From the NCBI GenBank assembly GCA_946549035.1, contig CAMNQH010000004.1, forward strand, positions 1 to 64,000: DNA of 64,000 bases, given 5' to 3'. The DNA is from an uncultured Lachnospiraceae bacterium. Lineage in GTDB: Bacteria; Bacillota; Clostridia; Lachnospirales; Lachnospiraceae. The notes under the pieces are model-generated. The model saw only the letters and a program-made list of their open reading frames with translations. It was not told the origin of the DNA and ran no database searches. Each line of letters opens with the position of its first letter. Positions within the stretch are counted from its first letter, which is position 1. Positions 1-7,710 of this stretch are shown here, in pieces. The translations under genes were made by a program, and so were the position numbers.

Positions 1-149
1 GCTAATCGCCTGCTAAAAGGAGCATCTAAAACGCCTTAAAATCAGCAGTCACAGGTCGGTACGAGATAATATTCTGAATCCGTGACAAGCAAGGAAATAC
101 AGGGATTAGATAACATTAAGAGGGAGCTGCCTACTAGCAAATAGCCCTA
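1..149. other. Sequence left of the tRNA-Arg fragment, probable end of an integrated element
   Basis: No complete gene is visible. One forward frame is open from the window edge to a TAA at 37-39, so it could be the last 12 codons of a gene lying to the left. A pair of short inverted arms (GTCAC near 49 and GTGAC near 91) could form a weak stem-loop. The stretch ends exactly where homology to tRNA-Arg(CCT) begins. I read it as the terminal, non-coding end of an integrated element, but only the junction supports that. Confidence 0.3.
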
Positions 150-191
150 CTCCTAAGCGGTAGGCCGGAGGTTCAAATCCTCTTAGCGACG
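150..191 (+). other. 3' half of tRNA-Arg(CCT); probable attachment-site (att) copy
   Basis: The bases read as a tRNA from the anticodon loop onward: loop CTCCTAA with anticodon CCT, descending anticodon stem GCGGT, a five-base variable loop, T stem-loop with GGTTCAAATCC, acceptor strand TAGCGAC and discriminator G; CCA is not encoded. The five bases before the loop (CCCTA) cannot pair with GCGGT, and no D arm or 5' acceptor strand lies upstream, so it is not a complete tRNA in this window. Starting at the anticodon loop is typical of tyrosine-integrase crossover sites in tRNA genes. The alternative is the 3' exon of an intron-split tRNA, but I see no group I core motifs upstream. Confidence 0.6.
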
Positions 192-200
192 TAATGAGAA

Positions 201-247
201 GTGCCGAAAATACTGGCATACCAGGGTTTCGGCATTTCTTATTTTTT
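201..247 (+). terminator. Terminator behind the tRNA-Arg fragment
   Basis: Arms TGCCGAAA (202-209) and TTTCGGCA (227-234) are followed by a T-rich run. It fits the native terminator of the tRNA-Arg gene, retained together with the 3' half. Confidence 0.7.
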
Positions 248-344
248 TCAAAAATTGTATACATTTGCTTAAATTTACAGAGTATAAGTAAGTACTAAAG
301 TATGGAAGAAGTGTTGAAAAAATTATTTTCTAATGGCATTTTTG

Positions 345-373
345 TTGATATTTTTCGTTTCGTATGGTAGCAT
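345..373 (+). promoter_or_regulatory. Possible promoter in the gap before the coiled-coil gene
   Basis: TTGATA (345-350), 17 bases, then TAGCAT (368-373). The -10 element is poor, so this is a weak candidate. The rest of the gap from 248 to 513 is AT-rich and shows no other feature that I can support. Confidence 0.3.
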
Positions 374-513
374 TGAAATAGGTATAGAGAAGAAGGCATT
401 GTTCATTTAACTATGTTATCAATAAAATAATTTTATAAAAATAAAAATCGCGAAGGCCAAACAATTTCATAATTATTTGAGCCTTATGCGCAGCGAAAGG
501 AATGGATATAATT

Positions 514-2427
514 ATGAAAAATAGTAGTTTTCAAAAAAATTATTCCTATGCTATTTGTATAGCAGTTTTGGTTCTTTTGGAAGTATATTTGATGATTAAC
601 TATCCTAATTTATGGATTGGAATCATAGCAGATGCCTTACTAATTGTTCTTTTTATATGTCTGATTATTTCATTGAATGCCGCTTTGGCAAAGGAAAAGG
701 AAGAAAAAAAACATGATTGGCAAGAAGAAATCTATAGTATTAGTAAATCTGAAAAAGCAAATTATATTTTGTTGAAAAAGAGCTTTTTAGATCTGGAAGA
801 TCGGTTTGTAAAGCAAGATAAAATGAATCTTTCATTATCAAATGCCATTGATGTAAGCGAGCGAAAGATTCAAAGAGCCATTATGCAGATTATGGAAGAA
901 GATAAAAAGGTTGCCAGAATTTCTGTCGGAAGAAGCAAAGAAAATGCGGATGCTGTTGTGAACTCCAATAATGAATTAAAAAGAAAAATGAATTCATTGG
1001 AGAACCATTTAAGTATGTTAGATGAAAAGATGGATTCCATGGAACATTTGGTGGCGTCCTTAAATAATTCTGAGTCAGAAGCAAAGCAATATCAAAATAT
1101 TATTTCATCCATAGAGAGTTTGGAAGAGAAGTTAAAAACGTACATAGAGGAACATATTCAAACGATTGGACAGGCGGTGGATAAAGAGAAATCAGTAACT
1201 GAAATTAATTTCAACAGAGAAGAGAATTCTTTCGAAACAGATGAGAGTTATAATTCGGAACATTTAGAAATACTCTCGGAAGAGAATGATACCGACAATG
1301 GAGAGAGCTTAACGGAAGAATTTGAACATTCTGAAATCATTCCAGATGAAAATATAAATGAATTGGAATTGATTTCGAACGAAGGTCTCAATGAGTTTGA
1401 ATTGAGCCAAGATAAAATGGTAGATACTATTAGCAATGTGATAACAGAAGAGATAGAATCTGTAGATTTTAAAATGGCAGTAGAAAATGAGAAATACAAG
1501 GAAGAAGTGTCAGGGATTATAGATTCTGAAGAGGTTTCGAAGAATGAAGAAATAGAAGAAGAGGCTCCTAAGATTATAGATACTGAAGGGATCTTAAAGA
1601 ATGAAGAACTCAAAGAAGAGGACTCCAAAATCATAGATACTGAAGGAACCTTAAAAAATGAAGAACTAGAAAAAGAGGACACTATAATTAAAGCTTCTGA
1701 AGAGATCTTGAAGAATGAAGAACTTAGGGAAGAGGATTCCGAAATCATAGATACTGAAGGAATCTTAAGAAATGAAGAACTAGAAGAAGAGGCAGGGATT
1801 ATAGATACTGAAGAAATCTTAAAGAATATAGAATTCAGGGAAGAGGGTCCCGAGATCGTAAATTCTGAGGAAATCTTGAGAAATGAAGAACTAGAAGAAG
1901 AAGCAGAGATTATAGATACTGAAGAAATCCTAAAGAATATAGAACTCAAGGAAGAAGAACCTGAGATTATAGATTCTGAGAAAAGTTTGAAAAATGAAGG
2001 GATGAAAGATGTAAGAGAAACAACGGAAGAAAAACTTGATAATAATATACTAATTGATCAAGTAGAAGTTCCAAATATGGAAGATAGCACTGAATTAGAT
2101 TCTTATATCAATACATTGGATAAAGAGGAAACAGGTAATTTAAATAGAAATAAGGATGCTTCCATTAATGTAGAGAAAGAGGTGGATGCAGAGGAGATAA
2201 TCAGCCCAGAAAAAATGGATGATCCGAATAAAATGATGACTCCAGATGATATTGCTGCTTTGTTAGCAGGTCTTGGTTCTGATAAGTCAAAATCAAAACC
2301 AAAGCCAGTTTCAGAACCAGAAGTTCCTCAGGCAGAACCGAAGAAAGAACCTGTTACATTAGATACTTCAAATCCGAATAAAATGATGACTCCGGATGAG
2401 ATAGCTGCGCTGATAGCAGGACTTTAA
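514..2427 (+). CDS. Membrane-anchored Glu-rich coiled-coil protein with duplicated FliM-like C-terminal motif
   Basis: No known function recognised. Two hydrophobic segments (about residues 10-28 and 33-55) are followed by a likely coiled coil (75-235), then a very acidic region. There, roughly nine degenerate units of 20-25 residues resembling EEILKNEELEEE..IIDTE repeat between about residues 325 and 505. The C-terminus carries the motif PNKMMTPDEIAALIAGL twice (about 570-587 and 620-637), separated by a Lys/Pro-rich linker. The motif resembles the LSQDEIDALL peptide of FliM/FliY. ATG 514 is preferred to ATG 502 because the AAAGGA ribosome site (496-501) directly abuts 502. The gene is alone, ends at a long hairpin, and has no flagellar neighbours. 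Confidence 0.75.
   Translation: MKNSSFQKNYSYAICIAVLVLLEVYLMINYPNLWIGIIADALLIVLFICLIISLNAALAKEKEEKKHDWQEEIYSISKSEKANYILLKKSFLDLEDRFVKQDKMNLSLSNAIDVSERKIQRAIMQIMEEDKKVARISVGRSKENADAVVNSNNELKRKMNSLENHLSMLDEKMDSMEHLVASLNNSESEAKQYQNIISSIESLEEKLKTYIEEHIQTIGQAVDKEKSVTEINFNREENSFETDESYNSEHLEILSEENDTDNGESLTEEFEHSEIIPDENINELELISNEGLNEFELSQDKMVDTISNVITEEIESVDFKMAVENEKYKEEVSGIIDSEEVSKNEEIEEEAPKIIDTEGILKNEELKEEDSKIIDTEGTLKNEELEKEDTIIKASEEILKNEELREEDSEIIDTEGILRNEELEEEAGIIDTEEILKNIEFREEGPEIVNSEEILRNEELEEEAEIIDTEEILKNIELKEEEPEIIDSEKSLKNEGMKDVRETTEEKLDNNILIDQVEVPNMEDSTELDSYINTLDKEETGNLNRNKDASINVEKEVDAEEIISPEKMDDPNKMMTPDDIAALLAGLGSDKSKSKPKPVSEPEVPQAEPKKEPVTLDTSNPNKMMTPDEIAALIAGL
1500..2010 (+). repeat. Degenerate tandem repeat inside the coiled-coil gene
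   Basis: Units of about 60-75 bases recur with phrases such as ATAGATACTGAAGG, ATCTTAAAGAATGAAGAACT and GAAGAAGAGG. The repeats stay in frame and encode the acidic EEILKNEEL/IIDTEG units. They produce a long serine-rich open frame on the opposite strand that is only a shadow. Some copies are near-identical (for example around 1790-1850 and 1905-1960), suggesting recent slippage or unequal crossover. Confidence 0.75.
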
Positions 2428-2477
2428 AAGTATTATTTTCTACTTTAGAAATATTGAAAGATTATAGTTTCACCTAA

Positions 2478-2580
2478 AAAATGGCTGTTGTATTATATAG
2501 TAAATTTACAAGATATCGGATAGTATAGGTTATAGAGTACCTTATCTTGATAGAATTTAGTATAATACAACAGCCATTTT
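2478..2580. terminator. Long bidirectional hairpin between convergent genes
   Basis: Perfect 20-base arms at 2478-2497 and 2561-2580 (core ATGGCTGTTGTATTATA) enclose 63 bases. A second nested pair, CAAGATA and TATCTTG, lies inside. A/T runs flank both sides, so it can serve the forward gene and the reverse pepT gene. It is much longer than a usual terminator and could derive from a small palindromic repeat element. Confidence 0.7.
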
Positions 2581-2600
2581 ATTTTAGATGATTAAAACTT

Positions 2601-3815
2601 TTAAACTGGATGCTTTATTATTTCTACAATAACAGCAACGGCTTTTTCCATAGCTTCCACGGTAATGTGTTCATAAGGGCCATGAAATCCTTCCCCGCCA
2701 GTTCCAATATTTGGACAAGGAAGACCTTTAAAACTTAATCTTGCACCGTCCGTTCCGCCTCTTACCGGAAGAGAAACAGGTTCCATACCTTGGGAACGAA
2801 TAGCGTCCTTAGCTTTATCCACAATATAAAAATTTTCTTCTATAATTTCCAACATATTATGATAACTTTCCGTGATTTCCAGAGAAATAAATTCTTTACC
2901 ATACTTTTTTTTCATCAATTCCGCAATTTCTTTCAAAAAATCCATGCGTTTCTGATAAGAAGTTTTATCATGATCTCTTATAATATAAGAAAGTTGTGCG
3001 TTATTCACGTCTCCGGAAATAGCTGTTAAATGGTAAAATCCTTCTCTATTTTGAGTATGCTCCGGCGTCTCGGCAGATGGAAGCAGAGATTGAATTTCAC
3101 AGGCAATCGAGGCCGCATTTACCATAATATTTTTGGCGGATCCTGGATGAACATTTACGCCTTTGATATAAAATGTTGCAGAAGCCGCATTAAAATTTTC
3201 ATAGGCAACTTCACCTTCGTAGTCACCATCCAGAGTATAGGCATAATCAGCTTGAAAATAGTCTAAATCAAACAAATCTGCGCCACGTCCAACCTCTTCA
3301 TCTGGTGTAAAACCAATCCAAATATCGCCGTGAGGAATCGAATTTTGAATAATTTGCTCAATGGCTGTAAGAATTTCGGCGATTCCTGCTTTATCGTCAG
3401 CTCCCAATAATGTAGTTCCGTCTGTTACGATTAAGGTTTGTCCAACCCGTGAGGACAGCCTGGGAAAATCAGATACCTTTAATACCTCTTTGGAAGAAGA
3501 TAAAATTACATCCTTTCCATCGTATTCCGGAATCATTGTTGGCGTAATATTTTTCCCCGAGAAGGAAGGAGCTGTATCCATATGAGCAATAAAGCCTATA
3601 GATTTTTTTGATTCGTATCCTTTGGTTGCCGGCAGCATACCATAGACATAGCAATGATCGTCACATTTGACTTTTGACAGCCCCATTTCTTTCATTTCCT
3701 TTTCTAATTCCCGTGCTAAATCAAATTCACGGTCAGAACTGGGAATCTCCTTTTGATCTTCACAAGATGTAGTCCAAATTGATACATACTTTAAAAAACG
3801 ATCTTCAACCTTCAT
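2601..3815 (-). CDS. pepT: Peptidase T (tripeptide aminopeptidase)
   Basis: Zinc-dependent M20B peptidase that removes N-terminal residues from tripeptides in the cytoplasm. At 404 residues it is the usual family length. Visible metal and catalytic residues are HMD (His78, Asp80), GADDKAG (Asp140), PDEEVG (Glu173-Glu174), the LDGDYEGE stretch near 196, and the C-terminal GGEGFHGPYE histidine. An AGGAGG site lies a few bases before the ATG at 3815. The gene is downstream of the 547-residue membrane protein with a 12-base gap, so the two are probably co-transcribed from the promoter at 5543-5571. Confidence 0.95.
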   Translation of the reverse strand: MKVEDRFLKYVSIWTTSCEDQKEIPSSDREFDLARELEKEMKEMGLSKVKCDDHCYVYGMLPATKGYESKKSIGFIAHMDTAPSFSGKNITPTMIPEYDGKDVILSSSKEVLKVSDFPRLSSRVGQTLIVTDGTTLLGADDKAGIAEILTAIEQIIQNSIPHGDIWIGFTPDEEVGRGADLFDLDYFQADYAYTLDGDYEGEVAYENFNAASATFYIKGVNVHPGSAKNIMVNAASIACEIQSLLPSAETPEHTQNREGFYHLTAISGDVNNAQLSYIIRDHDKTSYQKRMDFLKEIAELMKKKYGKEFISLEITESYHNMLEIIEENFYIVDKAKDAIRSQGMEPVSLPVRGGTDGARLSFKGLPCPNIGTGGEGFHGPYEHITVEAMEKAVAVIVEIIKHPV

Positions 3816-3827
3816 AAGTACCTCCTG

Positions 3828-5471
3828 TTATTTAATTTCAGTGACTGTAACCGGATTATCTCCATCCAGATAATATAATTGAATTTTGTCACCAATGTTA
3901 TAAGTTACAATTTGAATCAAATTTTTGTTTGTTATATCAATATCAAAAATTTTGTTATTTCCTTCTAAAGTCAGATAAATATGAGAATTTCCGTCAATGA
4001 TTACCGACATCATGTTTTTTATTTTACCAGAGGCTTTTTCAGATAAACCAGTCTCGGAAGCAGAAATGCCATTGTTTGTTAGAAGCTCATTATAAGCTTT
4101 TTCACAGGATTGAATGGTATCACCAGTTGCAACCCATTGATATTTCTGAATATTTACCATAGCATATTTTTTTACCAGTCCGGCGTCGTCTTTTAATGCC
4201 ATAAAATAAGTAGGTTCATTGGCAATATTTAATAACAGAGGGAAGGTGGCGTGATAACCAAGATTTTGTACTTGTCCTTCTGCAGAAGACATAGCAGACT
4301 CTTCAGTAGCGCCTTCTATTTTATAAAAATGTGTTTCCATGGTTCTCTGATTAATTAAAACAAAGCCTACATTAGATTGATCTCCGCTGACGCTTGTAAC
4401 CCCTGAGTAGACCCAAACATCATCGTTTAAGGCAATATAATTATAACCATTTGTGGTCTGTAAACAATCGCGCTGGCCAAGAATACTATTAAAATATCCG
4501 TGTTTTAAAGTTCCATTGTAATTATAAAGTTCCATTAGAAGCTCAGCACGATAAACTTTATCAATCCACTCCGGTACTTGATCTACATCATATACGGTAG
4601 AACTGCCATCAATGGCGTTACAAATTACTACTTTTCCAATGGTTTGTCCTCCAAATAATCCAATGTTAAATTTCTTCACAGGACAAATCCAAAAAGGCGT
4701 ACCATTATCATCGATCTCAAAGAATATTTGCTCGTCAAATATATAAGTTGGAAATTGAAAACGCAGATGACGGTAAATATTGCGATTAAAATATTCAGAT
4801 TTTGAATATTTGATACCTTCTGTAAGTTTTACGCATTCCGTATTCTGGGTGGCCATATCAATCTTTATATAAGCAGGAATCCCAGAACGTTGGTTTGTAA
4901 GCCATTTAATAGGGCTTGCATAAGAAAGGGGAGTCACCCGTACCGGTCGATTATTGACGTTAATTTGAGTATAATCATTGGATACTTCAAATTGGGAAAC
5001 CATATCTACCATACTGCCCATTTTACGGTCGCCCAAAAGTGAAGCAGAATCTTTATCTAAAATGGGGATCGTATTAAAGTCAGCCGGAGAAATTTCATCA
5101 GTAAAATTGCGTTCTTCCACAGTCATTAATTGTTGATATTTTTTTGCATTGATAATTGGGGAAGATAAAATAGTTCCAATGGCTAACACAATCAGTAAAA
5201 TTCCTGCTAATATAAAACCAAATTTTGCAAAACCCAAATCCTTCCATGAAGTAGGAAATGGAAAGTAGCGTGATGCATGTTGTGATTTTTTGTTAGCTTT
5301 TGCAGATCGTCGAATTGCCAGTAAAACGCTGATAATAAGCAATATAACAAGTACAAATATCCAGGTTCCAATGGAATGGATGTTTATTGCAGGAAGGGCA
5401 ATATAGTAGTAGATAAAAGCTGCAAAAAGCAGTAAAACAACTGCCAGTATCTTTGTGAGAGTTTTTTTCAT
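3828..5471 (-). CDS. Unknown membrane protein with large extracytoplasmic domain
   Basis: I do not recognise a characterised family. Three hydrophobic segments lie in the first 105 residues (about 7-27, 36-53 and 85-107). They are followed by a soluble domain of about 440 residues rich in Tyr, Asn and beta-forming stretches, presumably outside the membrane. No catalytic motif is obvious. Similar proteins in Clostridia have been given vague names such as CvpA-like, which I do not trust here. It appears to form an operon with pepT. Its promoter (TTGACA-17-TAGAAT) is followed directly by a 32-base perfect palindrome, so it is probably repressed by a dyad-binding regulator encoded elsewhere. Confidence 0.7.
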   Translation of the reverse strand: MKKTLTKILAVVLLLFAAFIYYYIALPAINIHSIGTWIFVLVILLIISVLLAIRRSAKANKKSQHASRYFPFPTSWKDLGFAKFGFILAGILLIVLAIGTILSSPIINAKKYQQLMTVEERNFTDEISPADFNTIPILDKDSASLLGDRKMGSMVDMVSQFEVSNDYTQINVNNRPVRVTPLSYASPIKWLTNQRSGIPAYIKIDMATQNTECVKLTEGIKYSKSEYFNRNIYRHLRFQFPTYIFDEQIFFEIDDNGTPFWICPVKKFNIGLFGGQTIGKVVICNAIDGSSTVYDVDQVPEWIDKVYRAELLMELYNYNGTLKHGYFNSILGQRDCLQTTNGYNYIALNDDVWVYSGVTSVSGDQSNVGFVLINQRTMETHFYKIEGATEESAMSSAEGQVQNLGYHATFPLLLNIANEPTYFMALKDDAGLVKKYAMVNIQKYQWVATGDTIQSCEKAYNELLTNNGISASETGLSEKASGKIKNMMSVIIDGNSHIYLTLEGNNKIFDIDITNKNLIQIVTYNIGDKIQLYYLDGDNPVTVTEIK

Positions 5472-5503
5472 AGTCTGCTCCTTTGTGGATTATATAAAAT
5501 ATA

Positions 5504-5535
5504 TTTAATTGTACTATTTAAATAGTACAATTAAA
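5504..5535. promoter_or_regulatory. 32-bp perfect palindrome, candidate operator
   Basis: The half-site TTTAATTGTACTATTT is followed exactly by its reverse complement with no spacer. It covers about +1 to +32 of the transcript starting from the reverse-strand promoter at 5543-5571. Such a perfect dyad at a start site fits a TetR-type or similar dimeric repressor; an RNA hairpin role is less likely because no loop exists. Confidence 0.65.
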
Positions 5536-5542
5536 CAATACT

Positions 5543-5571
5543 ATTCTATGCTTATTCTTGCTGCATGTCAA
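5543..5571 (-). promoter_or_regulatory. Promoter of the membrane protein-pepT unit
   Basis: On the reverse strand TTGACA (5571-5566), 17 bases, TAGAAT (5548-5543). Start of transcription is expected near 5536, at the edge of the palindrome. Confidence 0.75.
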
Positions 5572-5611
5572 GAAATTCCTTAAAGAAATGTAAAAAAATT
5601 GAAAAAAAGTA

Positions 5612-5640
5612 TTGCATTTTTTTTATAAGTATTATATAAT
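5612..5640 (+). promoter_or_regulatory. Promoter of tRNA-Lys
   Basis: TTGCAT (5612-5617), 17 bases, TATAAT (5635-5640); transcription would start about 35 bases before the mature tRNA. Confidence 0.8.
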
Positions 5641-5680
5641 AACTTTTGTCTTAAGGAATAAGTTATTAAAAAGGAAATAA

Positions 5681-5753
5681 GCGCCTTTAGCTCAGTTGGA
5701 AGAGCACCTGACTCTTAATCAGGGTGTCCAGGGTTCGAGCCCCTGAAGGCGCA
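5681..5753 (+). tRNA. tRNA-Lys(CTT)
   Basis: Complete cloverleaf: acceptor GCGCCTT with AAGGCGC, D arm GCTC..GAGC, anticodon stem CCTGA/TCAGG with loop CTCTTAA (anticodon CTT), T arm with GGTTCGAGCCCC, discriminator A. CCA is not encoded, as in the tRNA-Arg fragment. It reads AAG codons. Confidence 0.97.
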
Positions 5754-5778
5754 TTTTGAAAGGGCTATAGCAAGATAT

Positions 5779-5802
5779 GAACTCTGTTGTAGTTCTTTTT
5801 TT
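5779..5802 (+). terminator. Terminator of tRNA-Lys
   Basis: GAACT (5779-5783) and AGTTC (5791-5795) followed by seven T residues; flanking AAGATA/TATCTT can extend the stem. Confidence 0.75.
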
Positions 5803-5921
5803 GTATCTTTTAAAGTAATCTTCATGTACAATGAGATTATATCTCAGTTTGTAATTAGTTGAACTTTATGAAAGAACGAAATGGTAATTCATAGGAAATT
5901 TTTTCAAAGGCTCTCAACAAT

Positions 5922-6059
5922 TTATTTCTTTTTATCATTTAACATCGAAGAAATCTCTAATACGTTTTTTTTCAACGACATTACCCGCTTATCCATGGAA
6001 GGTTTTGCATAAGCAAATTCCGAAAGCTTTTGTTTGAAATTCTTTTTCTTTTTTGGCAT
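5922..6059 (-). CDS. Small basic protein of 45 residues, unknown function
   Basis: A short reverse-strand frame begins ATG at 6059 with MPKKKKNFKQKLSEFAYAKP and ends TAA at 5922. An AGGAAA ribosome site precedes the ATG by a normal distance. The product is strongly basic (runs of Lys at both ends), has no hydrophobic segment and may form one or two short helices. I recognise no family. Support for being real is the good ribosome site, the lysine-rich but not low-complexity composition, and its position alone in an otherwise empty gap. It could be a chance frame. Confidence 0.5.
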   Translation of the reverse strand: MPKKKKNFKQKLSEFAYAKPSMDKRVMSLKKNVLEISSMLNDKKK

Positions 6060-6217
6060 AGGAATTTCCTGTTTATTTTGTAAGTCTTACTATATTATAT
6101 TTCAAAATAATAATTTCTATGATAAAATACTTGTAAAATAGGTGATAAAAAAGAAGAATCTTTCATAGAGATTAGCTCTAAAAGGATCGGCTAGATCGTA
6201 TAAGAAAGGAAAAAGAA

Positions 6218-6877
6218 ATGCAGCGAATGTTAATTGCATGTTCCATGCTGGAAGATGAAGTAAAAAAAATTTATGAAGAGACAGGATGTAACATCCCTGT
6301 CATATGGGTGGAAAGAGGATTCCATAATACACCGGAAAGGCTGAAAAAAGAGCTTCAAAGAATCATTGACGAGCATCAGGATTGCGATGAAATATTACTA
6401 ACATTCGGTCTTTGCGGAACCGGGACAGAAGGAATTGTAAGTAAAAATACAGTGCTTGTTATGCCAAGATTTGACGATTGCATAAATATGCTTTTATGCC
6501 AGGGGAAGCGAGAAAGCCGTGGTCTTACAAAAGCAGACAGTATTTATATTACCAGAGGATGGACAATGGATTCTGAGGCAATTTTGGCTCAATATGACAA
6601 ATATGTGGAAGATTATGGAGAGGAATCTGCAGAAGAAGTAATGGAAATGTTATACGAACATTATAAAACGATAACGGTGATTGATACAGAAAGCTATGAG
6701 AAAGCTCCGGTAATTGAATATGCCAATCAGGCTGCCCGGCTGCTTGGTTTAACCTCTCAGGTTACAGCAGGTTCTACAAATGTTTTGAGAGATCTTCTTC
6801 TTGGAAATTGGGAAGAACATTTTATTGTGCAGAAGCCGGGCCATTCAGTTACCCAATCATTGTTTTGTTTTCCATAA
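6218..6877 (+). CDS. DUF1638 domain protein
   Basis: The 219 residues match, as I recall it, the DUF1638 family (opening MLIACSMLEDE, then LTFGLCG, then the region PRFDDCINMLL). Family members are often found beside corrinoid-dependent methyltransferase genes in methanogens and acetogenic Clostridia; their biochemical role is not settled. Conserved Cys residues at about 8, 25, 52, 67, 88 and 94 could bind a metal or cofactor. Here the gene stands alone, convergent with trmB with three bases between the stop codons. An AGGAAA site precedes the ATG. The MtaA-like methyltransferase lies 28 kb away. Confidence 0.75.
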   Translation: MQRMLIACSMLEDEVKKIYEETGCNIPVIWVERGFHNTPERLKKELQRIIDEHQDCDEILLTFGLCGTGTEGIVSKNTVLVMPRFDDCINMLLCQGKRESRGLTKADSIYITRGWTMDSEAILAQYDKYVEDYGEESAEEVMEMLYEHYKTITVIDTESYEKAPVIEYANQAARLLGLTSQVTAGSTNVLRDLLLGNWEEHFIVQKPGHSVTQSLFCFP

Positions 6878-6880
6878 TGC

Positions 6881-7519
6881 TTATGGAGATGCAATTAGTT
6901 TCATGATTGGATTTCCCATAGCAGAAAAACGTTGTTCATATTCTGTCATAATATTACCAACAATCATATCTGTATCGTGATGGAGATCTCTGGTACAGGC
7001 GTCCAGATTCCATTTAGCGAGCGCAATTTGTTCCAGAGAAAAATCAAATAAAGATTCATTGTCAGTTTTAAATTCCACATGACCATCGACTTTAAGGATT
7101 TGATTGTATCTGGAAAAAAATTCTTTCGACGTTAGTCTCCGCTTTGCATGGCGGTCCTTTGGCCAAGGATCAGAGAAGTTTAAATAAATGCGGGATACTT
7201 CCTGTTTTGCAAAGACAGAAGTGATATTTTCAGCATCCATGCGAATAAATTTTATGTTTTCCAGCGGCTGCTCCTCCATTTTCTGCAATGCACGAAGGAG
7301 GACACTGGAATATTTTTCAATGCCTATATAATTGATATGGGGATTGTTTTTTGCTAATGTCATAAGAAATTGCCCTTTCCCCATACCTATTTCCACATGT
7401 AAAGGATTATTATTTTTAAAAAGCTCATCCCAACAACCTTGAAGTGTGGTTGGTTCTTGAATGCACCATTTATTTTCTGCTATCATTTCCCTAGATCCGG
7501 GAATATTTCTTAATCTCAT
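6881..7519 (-). CDS. trmB: tRNA (guanine-N7-)-methyltransferase
   Basis: SAM-dependent enzyme that makes m7G46 in tRNA variable loops. The SAM-binding signature HVEIGMGKGQFL lies near residues 41-52, and the family signature NFSDPWPKDRHAKRRL near 114-130. Length 212 fits the family. The frame is open five codons further (TTG at 7534), but AGGAGGAATTC places translation at ATG 7519. It runs convergently into the DUF1638 gene and stands back to back with the carboxypeptidase gene. Confidence 0.95.
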   Translation of the reverse strand: MRLRNIPGSREMIAENKWCIQEPTTLQGCWDELFKNNNPLHVEIGMGKGQFLMTLAKNNPHINYIGIEKYSSVLLRALQKMEEQPLENIKFIRMDAENITSVFAKQEVSRIYLNFSDPWPKDRHAKRRLTSKEFFSRYNQILKVDGHVEFKTDNESLFDFSLEQIALAKWNLDACTRDLHHDTDMIVGNIMTEYEQRFSAMGNPIMKLIASP

Positions 7520-7648
7520 GAATTCCTCCTGCAAAGTATTGTGATAAATAAGGCTGCTTTTTTATTCTACTATAAGAAATGAAAAATGAAAAGAGTAAGG
7601 ACTTTAATATTCAAAAAAGTAAAGAAAAAAGTAAAGAAAATGTAAAAG

Positions 7649-7677
7649 TTGCCATTTTGAAGAAAATACTTTATAAT
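7649..7677 (+). promoter_or_regulatory. Promoter of the first D,D-carboxypeptidase gene
   Basis: TTGCCA (7649-7654), 17 bases, TATAAT (7672-7677). It lies inside the upstream open extension of the frame and supports translation from ATG 7711. Confidence 0.75.
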
Positions 7678-7710
7678 ATACATGATGTGGATGAGGCAAA
7701 GGAGAAAGCT

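Noticed and set aside
1..191. Group I intron in tRNA-Arg or a tmRNA end
   Set aside because: No group I P7/P3 core sequences and no tmRNA tag or 5' domain could be found; an attachment-site copy explains the anticodon-loop start better.
1248..1949. Long serine-rich open frame on the reverse strand
   Set aside because: It is the antisense reading of the Glu-codon-rich repeats of the forward gene; no ribosome site, and composition is explained by the repeat.
7579..7710. N-terminal extension of the first carboxypeptidase
   Set aside because: A consensus promoter at 7649-7677 lies inside it, and a ribosome site with a signal peptide fits ATG 7711.
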